From Cyclobacteriaceae bacterium (lineage in GTDB: Bacteria; Bacteroidota; Bacteroidia; Cytophagales; Cyclobacteriaceae): a stretch of DNA of 64,000 nt. The DNA is taken from the NCBI GenBank assembly GCA_019638395.1, contig JAHBTX010000002.1:620001-684000 (forward strand). The letters are read 5' to 3'. Below the pieces are notes generated by a model that was given only the letters and a program-made list of their open reading frames with translations, ran no database searches and was not told the origin of the DNA. The first letter of the stretch is position 1. Every line of letters starts with the position of its first letter. A program made the translations under genes and the position numbers. Shown piece by piece: positions 18,227-26,809 of the stretch.

Positions 18227-18281
18227 ACTAAATTGTAGAACAAGTGTACGAAAAAGAATTTTATTTGTTCTACGATTTAGT
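18227..18281 (-). promoter_or_regulatory. Long inverted repeat upstream of padR, likely operator
   Basis: Arms ACTAAATTGTAGAACAA (18227-18243) and TTGTTCTACGATTTAGT (18265-18281) are inverted copies with a single mismatch over 17 bases and a 21-base spacer. They end seven bases before the padR ATG. Dyads of this kind are expected for PadR autoregulation. The spacing would put two DNA-binding sites on one face of the helix or allow looping. Confidence 0.7.
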
Positions 18282-18310
18282 AAGAAATAAATAAAAACTT
18301 ACGGGTTTAC

Positions 18311-18340
18311 AACAAAGGCTCCCAGGAGCCTTTGTTTTTA
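18311..18340 (-). terminator. Rho-independent terminator downstream of the dipeptidase or shared
   Basis: AACAAAGGCTCC (18311-18322) pairs with GGAGCCTTTGTT (18325-18336), a twelve-base inverted repeat around CA, flanked by T-rich sequence on the plus strand and by GTAAACCCG on the minus strand. It lies between padR's promoter region and the dipeptidase stop at 18354. By T-tract it terminates plus-strand transcription best, so the direction is uncertain. Confidence 0.6.
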
Positions 18341-18353
18341 AAAAATCAACATT

Positions 18354-19712
18354 TCAGGCTTTCGCGAAGTGTTTATAAAAGGACATGATTGTTTCAATAC
18401 CAATTAAAAAGTTCTTTATGCCGTAATGTTCGTTGGGCGAGTGTATCGCATCGCTATCCAAACCAAAGCCCATCAGTACAGTATCCAATCCTAATTCCTT
18501 TTTAAAAAGTGAAACAATCGGAATACTACCGCCATCACGGGTTGGAATAGGCGCTTTGCCCCACACTTCTTCAAAGGCTTTGCTGGCAGCGGTAAATGCT
18601 TTTGAATTGGTGGGTGTTACGGCTGGTTCGCCACCATGCAGTGCTGTTACTTTTACTTTTACTGATTTAGGTGCGAGCGATTGAAAATGTTTGGTAAACA
18701 AGTCTGTTATCTCATGGTTGTTTTGGTTGGGAACCAACCGCATGGAAATTTTCGCGTAAGCTTTGGATGGCAATACCGTTTTGGCACCTTCACCCGTGTA
18801 GCCACCCCAAATACCATTGCAATCTAATGTAGGACGAATGCCCGTGCGCTCTAATGTGGTGTAACCCTTTTCGCCTTGTATATCGGCAATGTCTAATTCT
18901 TTTTTGTATCGATCGAGATTAAACGGGGCTTTATTTAATGCTTCACGCTCGCTTGCAGTTAGCTCAGCAACCTTATCGTAAAAGCCCGGAATGGTAATGT
19001 GACCGTTTTCATCGTGCAGCGAAGCAATCATTTTGCTTAAGATGTTGATGGGATTGGCTACGGCACCACCGTACACCCCCGAATGCAAATCGCGGTTAGG
19101 GCCGGTAACTTCTACTTCCATGTAACTTAATCCGCGTAAGCCAACAGTTATAGAAGGCGTATCCATGGAGATAACCGAAGTATCTGAAATCAAAATCACA
19201 TCGGCTTTTAGCTTATCGCGATTTTCCTTTACGAATGTACCGAGGTTATCAGAGCCTACTTCTTCCTCACCTTCAATCATAAACTTGATGTTGCAGGTAA
19301 GTTGTTTCAGTTGCATCATGGCTTCAAACGCTTTGATGTGCATGTAAAACTGACCTTTATCATCGCACGAACCACGCGCATAAATTTTTCCATCCTTGAC
19401 AACGGGTTCAAACGGGGGCGAAGTCCACAGATCGAGCGGGTCGGGCGGTTGCACATCGTAATGGCCATACACCAAAACAGTGGGCAACGACTTATCAATC
19501 AGCTTTTCTCCATACACAATTGGGTGGCCTGCTGTTTCGCAAAGTTCTACCGTATCGGCACCGGCTGCTTTTAATTTTTGTACGATGTACTCGGCTGCTT
19601 TGCGCACATCACCTTTGTGGCGACTGTCGGCACTTACGGATGGAATACGCAGCAACTCAAAAAGTTCGTCTAAAAAGCGTTGTTGGTTGGATTGAATGTA
19701 GTCTTTAATCAT
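18354..19712 (-). CDS. M20 family metallodipeptidase
   Basis: A dipeptidase of the M20 family (CNDP/PepV-like) that cleaves dipeptides with two zinc ions. Visible ligands are the His and Asp of VYGHYDVQPPDPLDLW, the bridging Asp of GSCDDKGQFYMH, the Glu pair of IEGEEEVGS, and the late His in GFGLDSDAIHSPNEHYG. The lid domain contains DLHSGVYGGAVANPINIL. From the ATG at 19712 the protein has 452 residues, normal for the family; the longer frame to 19802 adds 30 residues unlike any family N-terminus. It has no signal peptide and is cytoplasmic. The gene stands alone. Confidence 0.92.
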   Translation of the reverse strand: MIKDYIQSNQQRFLDELFELLRIPSVSADSRHKGDVRKAAEYIVQKLKAAGADTVELCETAGHPIVYGEKLIDKSLPTVLVYGHYDVQPPDPLDLWTSPPFEPVVKDGKIYARGSCDDKGQFYMHIKAFEAMMQLKQLTCNIKFMIEGEEEVGSDNLGTFVKENRDKLKADVILISDTSVISMDTPSITVGLRGLSYMEVEVTGPNRDLHSGVYGGAVANPINILSKMIASLHDENGHITIPGFYDKVAELTASEREALNKAPFNLDRYKKELDIADIQGEKGYTTLERTGIRPTLDCNGIWGGYTGEGAKTVLPSKAYAKISMRLVPNQNNHEITDLFTKHFQSLAPKSVKVKVTALHGGEPAVTPTNSKAFTAASKAFEEVWGKAPIPTRDGGSIPIVSLFKKELGLDTVLMGFGLDSDAIHSPNEHYGIKNFLIGIETIMSFYKHFAKA

Positions 19713-19917
19713 AACTGAAGTTTGAAGCACCAAAATGCGAAGATAGGCAACAGGTTTATTGATGTTATTGAATTGGTAGTCCTTGTAATATAGTTCTGGC
19801 AAAACTTAAGAAAAAGACACTCAGAGGGTTGAGCCAAATAAGCCTTAAAAATTGTAAAAAAATACTTATAAGACACATAAAGGTAAAATAAGATTTTTTT
19901 TAAAACCTTATTTGATA

Positions 19918-19925
19918 TAAATTTG
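19918..19925 (+). promoter_or_regulatory. -7 element placed for leaderless transcription of the AAA ATPase gene
   Basis: TAAATTTG matches TAnnTTTG exactly and ends six bases before the ATG at 19932. Transcription would then begin at or beside the A of ATG. No -33 TTTG is seen at the normal distance, so this is supported by the -7 box only. Confidence 0.4.
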
Positions 19926-19931
19926 GTTATT

Positions 19932-21359
19932 ATGTCGTTAAATTCATTTTCTGAAGACCAAATTATAGCCCGCCTGCAATTTGAAAACCCGTGGTGGGCA
20001 ACTGGAAATCTAGACAGCTATTATCGTTCATTCAAGCCGCGACTTTACTTCAATCTGTTTTATCCGCTCGTACATCAAACCTCGGTGCATCGGGCATGTG
20101 TACTAATGGGGCCAAGGCGAGTGGGTAAAACCGTAATGATTTATCACACCATTCAACAATTGATTGCAGATGGGGTATCACCACAAAAAATTTTATACGC
20201 ATCAATAGAAACCCCTATCTATAATAATATTCTATTAGATGCATTGTTTGAAATGGCCAGAAAGGCCACCGGAGATACTGATGCAAAGGGTTGGTATATA
20301 TTTTTGGATGAGATTCAATACCTGAAGGAATGGGAGGTACACCTGAAAGCCATGGTGGATTCTTATCGCAGCACACGCTTTGTGGCAAGTGGTTCTGCAG
20401 CAGCAGCGCTAAAACTAAAAAGTATTGAAAGTGGAGCCGGAAGATTTACAGATTTTATGCTTCCCCCTTTAACCTTCCATGAATTTATACACTTAAAAAA
20501 TCTGTCCGTACTGATTAAGCCTGATACAATCAACTGGAAAGGAAACATTGCCTTATTCTCATCCACCACAAACATTTCAGAATTAAACAAACACTTTGTT
20601 AACTATATAAATTTTGGCGGTTATCCAGAGGTAATTTTTAATCAGGAGATACAAAGTAACGCCAGCCGCTTTATGCGGGCAGATATAATCGATAAAGTAT
20701 TGCTACGGGATTTGCCAGGCTTGTATGGTATACAGGATGTGCAAGAACTAAACTCTCTATTTACAACTATTGCCTGGAACAGTGGGCAAGAGTGCAGTAT
20801 TGATGAACTAAGTAAGAATAGTGGTGTAAGAAAAAATACGCTTCGGCAGTATCTATCTTATCTCGAGGCCGCATTTTTGATTCACATAGTAAAGCGGGTT
20901 GACCAAAAAGCAGGGCGTTTCCAACGGGAGAACTTCTTTAAAATATACTTAACAAACCCCAGTTTAAGAAGTGCCTTGTTTGCACCGTTATCGGCAAATG
21001 AAGATGGTATGGGCGCAATGGTTGAAACTTCTATTTTTAGCCAATGGATGCAGCGAACTTCTTTTGTGCCTTACTATGCGCGATGGAAAAATGGTGAGGT
21101 AGATTTGGTTAGCTTAAGCAGAAAAACAAATCGACCCGATTGGGCGGTCGAAATAAAGTGGTCTAACCGATATTTTGAAGCCCCTAATGAGCTAAAAAGT
21201 TTAACTACATTTTGTATTGAAAACGATCTTAAGCAGGCATTAGTAACCTCCATTGATAAGTCAGGAGTAAAAGAATATCAATCGGTACAAATTCAATATT
21301 TGCCGGCAGCCGTCTATGCTTATAACGTTGGAAAGAATACACTGGAAAGCCAGCGATAA
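19932..21359 (+). CDS. AAA ATPase with DUF4143 domain
   Basis: The protein has 475 residues. The P-loop GPRRVGKT is at 60-67, Walker B is WYIFLDEIQYL, and the sensor-like segment RFVASGSAAAAL follows. The middle holds a helical winged-helix region (KNSGVRKNTLRQYLSYLEAAFL) of the DUF4143 type. The C-terminal EVDLVSL...WAVEIKWS pattern looks like a PD-(D/E)xK nuclease-like fold. These ATPases are abundant in Bacteroidota, often mobile, and their cellular role is not settled. I chose the ATG at 19932; a TTG three codons earlier overlaps the -7 box. It is a single-gene unit between minus-strand genes, consistent with a mobile accessory gene. Confidence 0.85.
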   Translation: MSLNSFSEDQIIARLQFENPWWATGNLDSYYRSFKPRLYFNLFYPLVHQTSVHRACVLMGPRRVGKTVMIYHTIQQLIADGVSPQKILYASIETPIYNNILLDALFEMARKATGDTDAKGWYIFLDEIQYLKEWEVHLKAMVDSYRSTRFVASGSAAAALKLKSIESGAGRFTDFMLPPLTFHEFIHLKNLSVLIKPDTINWKGNIALFSSTTNISELNKHFVNYINFGGYPEVIFNQEIQSNASRFMRADIIDKVLLRDLPGLYGIQDVQELNSLFTTIAWNSGQECSIDELSKNSGVRKNTLRQYLSYLEAAFLIHIVKRVDQKAGRFQRENFFKIYLTNPSLRSALFAPLSANEDGMGAMVETSIFSQWMQRTSFVPYYARWKNGEVDLVSLSRKTNRPDWAVEIKWSNRYFEAPNELKSLTTFCIENDLKQALVTSIDKSGVKEYQSVQIQYLPAAVYAYNVGKNTLESQR

Positions 21360-21378
21360 GAAAAACTTATAACTGTTT

Positions 21379-24300
21379 CTAATTCTGCGTAAGCACAAAA
21401 GCTCCCCAATAGTACGGTTGCGGATATTTAGCCTTCAGCGTAAGCATAGCTTGTTGAAATGATTCTGTGAGGTTGTGATTTTCGGCAAGCGTAGTATAAA
21501 AGCCTGTCATGAATAACATGGTGGCTTCATCATCTACTTTCCACAATGAAGTAATGATGTTTTGGGCACCGGCTTTCAGTAAGGCACGCTTCAGTCCGTA
21601 AAGCCCTTCACCGGGAACCACTTCGCCCAGGCCGGTTTCGCATGCAGAAAGCACCACCAACTTTGTGTTGAATAAATTCAAATCCTGAATTTCGGCCGAT
21701 GTTAAAATACCTTGTGGCATTAAAGTAAAATCATTTTCACCGTTGGCCTTTTGTGCTCCGGCCAGAATAAGACCACTACCAGCCAGTGTTTCATACATGT
21801 TGCGATATGCGGATTCGCTACCTGGTTGATCTAACCAAAATCCATGCGTTGCCAGATGCATTACATCTGCATTGCTGTTGTTGAAGAGCTGCTGCTTGGT
21901 AGCGTTTTGCTGTGTAAGTTGAGTTACGCTTGTTTGTTGTTTTTTCAACACGTTGGTAATTGCTTCTACTTCGGTAGCGGTTCCGGGAAGTTCAACAATT
22001 GCCTGCCGCGTTAAAAACTCACGCGAAGTACGAATAGTATCAGCCTGGTATTTCTTTTTCCCAGTTCCAAAAAGCGGGTTACCTAAAACCGTTGCCGACT
22101 TAAAGTTGATTAACCCTGGAGTGTTGATGCTGGCAATGGTTGGTACGGTAAGAATTTTATATTCAGTAACCACATGTTGATTGGAAGCCGGGTTGAACAG
22201 TGTATTAAGATTGATAAGATGATACACACCATCGGGGGCCCAGTAAACAGTTTTAATTCCCGCAAGGTGTTTGGCGAGAGGTTCCCAATAAATTCCATGC
22301 GAATGAATGTCTTCTTGTTTTAGTATGATGCTGTTGCGATAGCGTTTATAAAACCTTCCTTCCAGTTCCGCGCCTGCTGATGGCAACTGCACAAATTGCA
22401 ATGGCCCCTGATGCGAAATGATTAAGGCAGCATACTTTACCTGCTGGCCATAGTAAGTTTTATGATTTACGGTATAGCGCACAACTTCAATAGCAGCTTC
22501 GTCCGGTTTTAGCTTTGCGCGAATAGAATCCAAAGAAGGAATATAGTCCAGCTTCATGCTGGCTGTATCGCGGGCCGAACGGATGAGTTTCTTCTCGGTT
22601 TCCAGAATATACTTTTTCCAGGCAGTTAATGCTTTTTGATCGGGCTCGCCTTTCACATAAAGCTCGTTCAGGTATTTGCGCAACTCCTGCCACAATACAA
22701 AGTTGTTGGCTACTTGCTGATCGGTTGATCGCGACACATCATACAACAATTGAAAATTTCCACGCAGGATAAATGCATGCTGAAACAGAACTTGTTGTAA
22801 ACAGATTTGCAACGCACTATCGTAAGCAGCTGGCGTTGCCGACTTCTCAAAATCGGTAAGCACGTTGATGTACCGGCTTAAGACTTCGCGCTGCCGCTGG
22901 GCATAAAACAGTTGGGCTTCTTCTGAAAATCCCAACCGAAATGCAGTGGCTTTAAGATTATCTGTAACAAAAAGGTTTTCGTATAACGTAATTGCTTGTT
23001 TGTGCTGGCCTTCGCGCCCCAGAAAGAAGGCGAGATCTTTTAGCCATTCATTGGCTGTAAAATATTGACCTTGCGCATCCAATTGTTTTATTTGATTGAG
23101 GTAAAAGTTTTTGTAAACCGGATTGCCACGGTATGCTAACTTTTGTACTAACATCCGGTTATTGAGCACATCAAGGTATGCGAACAGATTTTCTTTTCGA
23201 AGTTTTTCCAGGGCTTCGGCCAGGGTCTGATCTTGTGGGATGAAAGCTCCCAACCGCGCCTGCAATACCGTTTGATTTTCACCAGAGAGTGTCCACAACG
23301 GATTGGGATTTTCAACTTGTTCTTTTTTAAAATATTCATCGCATAGTTTATAGAGCGAATCGGCTTTGGTAAAGTTGCCAAGTGTTTCAAAGAATCGGGC
23401 GGAACTAAGCCATAAACGATCGGGTTGAAATTGGTAGCTGCATGCAAAAGCAAGCGTAGCCTCAGCCACTACTTTTGCTCCTTCATCATATAGTCCCGAA
23501 GCAGCATAGTAGTCTAACCTGGCGATTAAAAAATCCAACATGGAATTTTGTTCGGTGGCTGCAGTAGCTGCATGATTAAAATTTCTAATAAGAGCGGTAT
23601 CTGATTGAATAATTTGCCAAACAGGCTTTACTAATTGCTGATGCCGGATGGCTTGTTCAATAATCATATCGGCCGATTCGTAATCGGTATTACGGATGAA
23701 GTGCTCCAACGCAGGAATACTTCGTGCTTTCCAAAGAATGGGAAGCGATGAAATAAGCGGCTGATGAAAAATTTCTGGTTTATCGAAATAGCCGCTCTTC
23801 TCCATTTCGTTATAGTGATCCAGACTGTCGGGCAATAGTCGTTGAATTAAATCGCTATATGCGGATGTCATCAAGTCGCCCATCTTCATCGCTTCGCCCA
23901 GGCGATTATTAATTTCTGATTTGCGATCTTCAGGAAGAATTTTAAACAAACCCGAATACAAGCCCGACATTAATCCGGCATCTGTAAAAAGTAAACTGCT
24001 TGCGCGATGGTTGCCCACAAAGGCAAATGCCGAATCGGCCAATGAAATGGCACGACTAAAATCCTTGGCAGCAGCAGCTTGAAGCGCTCGGGTATAAATA
24101 GAATAGAAAAGCTCGGCTTCGGTATAAAGTTTTTCTACGGCAAGCGAATCCAACGCTTCTTGTTTTAAGACGAAACTTCCATAAGTAAGATAAGGATCGC
24201 GCTTACGCCTGAATGCGTTTAACTGATCAATGTCAGTAATAACTTTTACAGGCAGGTTAAAAGTTACATCGGGAATTTTAATGTAGCCTTCAGAAAAATA

Positions 24301-25029
24301 GGCGGAGGTAAGTTTGATGGAAACCTGATTGAAGTTTTTGAAATCGGGATTGTTGAAGAGACTTTCTTCCAACACAATAGTGGTGTGTCCTGGGTGCAGC
24401 GAATCGGTACGATAAACAGAAGTAAGTGCTTCTGCCTTTTTACCTTTTGTTAAACTAATGGCCCACTCGCTACTCAGTGAACCAATTGAAACGGTATTGC
24501 CTGTAAGGGTAAGACTAATCTCGGCAAACAAGTTGGTATCTTCACTGTATTCAGAAGTTCTGATGTGACTGAACCACAACTCTTTTACTTGTGCTGTAAA
24601 TCCGATTAGCTCAACAGAGAGTTTAACCACAGCACTTTGTGGTTCGAAGAGGTTGGTATCCTTGGCAAAAAACTGTGCCAGCAGATAGTATGAACCCGGT
24701 TTAAGCGAATGTTTAATGGGAAAACTTTGATAGGAATAATCAGGTAGCGTACAGACAGAGTCTAATACGACAAGATCGTTTTGACTAAGAATAGAATCTG
24801 CAGAAGCGAAAATTTTAAGCTTACCCGGAATGGGTTTGTCAAATCCAAAAGCATCGGGTCGCACTTCGGCAATTAACCGAACAGGGTCATTGGCCATTCC
24901 TAAAAAACCGATGGGCCCTTGTGTTTGTTGCGAGGAGAGGTTTAATGAGTAGGCTTGCTTACTTTGCGCGAAGCCGATCGAAAATTGTAAGAAGAAAAAC
25001 AGAACAAGTACAAAACGCATCATGTACAT
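21379..25029 (-). CDS. Secreted TPR-CHAT domain protein
   Basis: This 1216-residue protein starts with a signal peptide (FVLVLFFFLQFSIGFAQ), so it should act outside the cytoplasm. The first 270 residues are beta-rich. Long helical repeats of TPR character follow to about residue 850. A C-terminal CHAT protease domain has the caspase-like dyad His1062 (LATHGFWL) and Cys1130 (VLSACETGLG), plus GLYGLKRALLKAGAQNIITS. CHAT domains are caspase-related peptidases, often gated by TPR sensors. Secretion sets this one apart from cytoplasmic defence-type CHAT proteins. Its ATG shares one base with the thioesterase stop (TGATG), so translation is probably coupled. Starts at 25023 or 25020 would lose that overlap. 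Confidence 0.88.
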   Translation of the reverse strand: MYMMRFVLVLFFFLQFSIGFAQSKQAYSLNLSSQQTQGPIGFLGMANDPVRLIAEVRPDAFGFDKPIPGKLKIFASADSILSQNDLVVLDSVCTLPDYSYQSFPIKHSLKPGSYYLLAQFFAKDTNLFEPQSAVVKLSVELIGFTAQVKELWFSHIRTSEYSEDTNLFAEISLTLTGNTVSIGSLSSEWAISLTKGKKAEALTSVYRTDSLHPGHTTIVLEESLFNNPDFKNFNQVSIKLTSAYFSEGYIKIPDVTFNLPVKVITDIDQLNAFRRKRDPYLTYGSFVLKQEALDSLAVEKLYTEAELFYSIYTRALQAAAAKDFSRAISLADSAFAFVGNHRASSLLFTDAGLMSGLYSGLFKILPEDRKSEINNRLGEAMKMGDLMTSAYSDLIQRLLPDSLDHYNEMEKSGYFDKPEIFHQPLISSLPILWKARSIPALEHFIRNTDYESADMIIEQAIRHQQLVKPVWQIIQSDTALIRNFNHAATAATEQNSMLDFLIARLDYYAASGLYDEGAKVVAEATLAFACSYQFQPDRLWLSSARFFETLGNFTKADSLYKLCDEYFKKEQVENPNPLWTLSGENQTVLQARLGAFIPQDQTLAEALEKLRKENLFAYLDVLNNRMLVQKLAYRGNPVYKNFYLNQIKQLDAQGQYFTANEWLKDLAFFLGREGQHKQAITLYENLFVTDNLKATAFRLGFSEEAQLFYAQRQREVLSRYINVLTDFEKSATPAAYDSALQICLQQVLFQHAFILRGNFQLLYDVSRSTDQQVANNFVLWQELRKYLNELYVKGEPDQKALTAWKKYILETEKKLIRSARDTASMKLDYIPSLDSIRAKLKPDEAAIEVVRYTVNHKTYYGQQVKYAALIISHQGPLQFVQLPSAGAELEGRFYKRYRNSIILKQEDIHSHGIYWEPLAKHLAGIKTVYWAPDGVYHLINLNTLFNPASNQHVVTEYKILTVPTIASINTPGLINFKSATVLGNPLFGTGKKKYQADTIRTSREFLTRQAIVELPGTATEVEAITNVLKKQQTSVTQLTQQNATKQQLFNNSNADVMHLATHGFWLDQPGSESAYRNMYETLAGSGLILAGAQKANGENDFTLMPQGILTSAEIQDLNLFNTKLVVLSACETGLGEVVPGEGLYGLKRALLKAGAQNIITSLWKVDDEATMLFMTGFYTTLAENHNLTESFQQAMLTLKAKYPQPYYWGAFVLTQN

Positions 25030-25442
25030 CAGGCAGGCAACTCGCCTTCAATCTTTCCTTCAAACCGATCTTTTACGTATTCAATTTTTGTTTTGCCATG
25101 TGGCGCGGGTTTGCCTTCGGCATCCAGATTCACAAATGTGATCTTGTCCACTTCAAGAATTGTTTTGCGGGTCATTTTATTGCGTACCACACATTGCAGC
25201 GTAATAGAAGTGCGGCCAAAGTTGGTGGGCACTAAACCAAGCTCAATAATGTCGCCTTGTTTGGCAGAGCTCACAAAATTTATTTCAGACATGTATTTGG
25301 TAACAACTCGTTTGTTATCGAGTTGAATCATGGCATAGATTACAGCCTCTTCGTCAATCCAACTCAATAACTTTCCACCAAACAAGGTTCCGTTTGGGTT
25401 CAGATCTTCGGGCTTAACCCACCTGCGCGTGTGGAAGTTCAT
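25029..25442 (-). CDS. Acyl-CoA thioesterase, hotdog fold (YciA-like)
   Basis: A 137-residue hotdog thioesterase that hydrolyses acyl-CoA to free fatty acid and CoA in the cytoplasm. The signature NPNGTLFGGKLLSWIDEEAV carries the hotdog helix and its catalytic acidic residue, and MSEINFVSSAKQGDIIELGL is the conserved dimer strand. Length matches YciA/BACH-type single-domain enzymes. Its TGA overlaps the ATG of the secreted CHAT gene, an unexpected operon partner. Chain-length preference cannot be read from sequence. Confidence 0.9.
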   Translation of the reverse strand: MNFHTRRWVKPEDLNPNGTLFGGKLLSWIDEEAVIYAMIQLDNKRVVTKYMSEINFVSSAKQGDIIELGLVPTNFGRTSITLQCVVRNKMTRKTILEVDKITFVNLDAEGKPAPHGKTKIEYVKDRFEGKIEGELPA

Positions 25443-25514
25443 AAAGAAACTTTATTAAAGCATAAAAATTTTAACTGCAAAGAAATTTATACATCAGAAT
25501 GTATTTCAAAATTT

Positions 25515-25543
25515 TCTCTGCGATTCTCCGCGTTCTCTGCGGT
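25515..25543. repeat. Dispersed TCTCTGCG-type repeat
   Basis: The sequence contains the words TCTCTGCGATTCTCCGCG and TTCTCTGCGGT, in the spacer between the thioesterase and the amidohydrolase. From memory, this spelling recurs as an intergenic element in many unrelated bacterial genomes. Only one clear copy is present in this window. Confidence 0.35.
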
Positions 25544-25558
25544 AAAAATTTAGTCGCA

Positions 25559-26665
25559 TTATTTTGGAAACTGACTCTTATCCATATTAGGCAAAATACG
25601 CAACGCATTTTTATAATACACTTTTTTCAGAATCTCATCGGGTAAACCGATACCATACATGCGCCAGAAAGCATGATAACGTTTGTGATAAGGAAAATAT
25701 TCGTCCTCTGTTTCCAACACCCTAAAGTAGGTTTCATATTCTTCTGGTACCCAGCTATCCTTACCAAATAAAACCCGATCCTGATATTTAGTTAAGAAGG
25801 CTTTGGCCGCGCGGGGTTGTCTTCCAAGTTCGGCAATTACCGCTCCTATTTCAGTAAGCATGTTTGGGTATTTTTCCATCAACTCACCCAGCTTATTCAA
25901 ATCGTTTCCGTACCAGCCTAAATGTGCATTTATAAATGTTGTTTTAGGATGTTTGCGAAACACATCGTGTTGTTCGGCAATCAATGTTTCCCAGGTGGCG
26001 AAGGTTTCATCGTAGCGTCTGCCTGGATGAAGTTTTAGTTCCAGCCAGCGTTCGTTCCGGTTATCGATTGGATCCCAGAAAGGTTTGGGGTCGGCTGTGT
26101 GAATTAATACCGGCACACCCAACTCGCCACACTTGGCCCATACCGGGTCGATACGCGGATCGTTAACAGCAATGCGATTGCCTTTACTGTCTTTGCTGTG
26201 TAAGCCCAGGCTTTTATAAATCTTTAATCCCTTTGCTCCGCGTTTAATATCCGTTTCCAATTGTTTAACCGTGCGCGCTGTCCATTCCGGATTATCTATA
26301 TCATTAAAATCAACATTGGTAAACAACACAAACCGGTTGGGGTAACGGTTGTTAATGTTTTCAATCGATTTTTCCAGGTGGTCGCCACTGCTTCTGAAGC
26401 CGCGACCGCTCAGGTTAATCATCACACCCATGTTCAGCGCATCCATTTTGGCAATCAGGTCTTTAAAATCGCTGGTGTTCATGTTGCCCTGGTGGTTGTG
26501 AATATCAATAAACGGAAACTTGGCCCGCTTTAACCGATGTTCTGCCACTTTAAGGGTAGAGGGCGGATCGTATTGTTCAAAATCCATTTTCATATCCAAT
26601 GGTTTTTCCTGCGCTGCAACCTGCACAACCATAAACCCGAGGCAAAAAATCAGAACATGCTTCAT
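25559..26665 (-). CDS. Secreted amidohydrolase family protein
   Basis: From the ATG at 26665 the protein has 368 residues, with a signal peptide (MKHVLIFCLGFMVVQVAAQ). It has a metal-dependent TIM-barrel of the amidohydrolase_2 type (COG2159-like). Metal-binding His residues are seen in FPFIDIHNHQG, VPVLIHTADPKPFWDP and INAHLGW, with a late Asp in RVLFGKDSW. Family members decarboxylate or hydrolyse small aromatic or sugar-derived acids; the substrate here is unknown and the exported location is unusual. The long frame to 26689 adds eight residues before the signal peptide and is not preferred. It is a single gene divergent from the TPR gene. Confidence 0.85.
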   Translation of the reverse strand: MKHVLIFCLGFMVVQVAAQEKPLDMKMDFEQYDPPSTLKVAEHRLKRAKFPFIDIHNHQGNMNTSDFKDLIAKMDALNMGVMINLSGRGFRSSGDHLEKSIENINNRYPNRFVLFTNVDFNDIDNPEWTARTVKQLETDIKRGAKGLKIYKSLGLHSKDSKGNRIAVNDPRIDPVWAKCGELGVPVLIHTADPKPFWDPIDNRNERWLELKLHPGRRYDETFATWETLIAEQHDVFRKHPKTTFINAHLGWYGNDLNKLGELMEKYPNMLTEIGAVIAELGRQPRAAKAFLTKYQDRVLFGKDSWVPEEYETYFRVLETEDEYFPYHKRYHAFWRMYGIGLPDEILKKVYYKNALRILPNMDKSQFPK

Positions 26666-26809
26666 GAAGTAAGTATTTAAGGCATCCAATTTACTACAAA
26701 CATCAAACCACGCTTAAAAAAATTTGTTAAAAGGTTTAACGGGGCTTTACCCGCACCATTCAAGTGGAATACCTTAGCTATTTCTTGCTAACTTGCCTGT
26801 TCAGACATA

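Noticed and set aside
19713-19802. Upstream extension of the M20 dipeptidase
   Set aside because: The 30 extra residues are Tyr/Asn-rich and unlike the family; the ATG at 19712 gives the normal start.
19932-21359. AAA/DUF4143 gene as a defence-island marker
   Set aside because: It is a lone gene between housekeeping-like genes; such ATPases are scattered widely and alone are not evidence for defence.
21379-25029. CHAT protein as part of a phage-defence system
   Set aside because: It has a signal peptide, and the neighbours are a thioesterase and metabolic genes. No nuclease, gRAMP or toxin partner is present, so a cytoplasmic immunity role is not supported.
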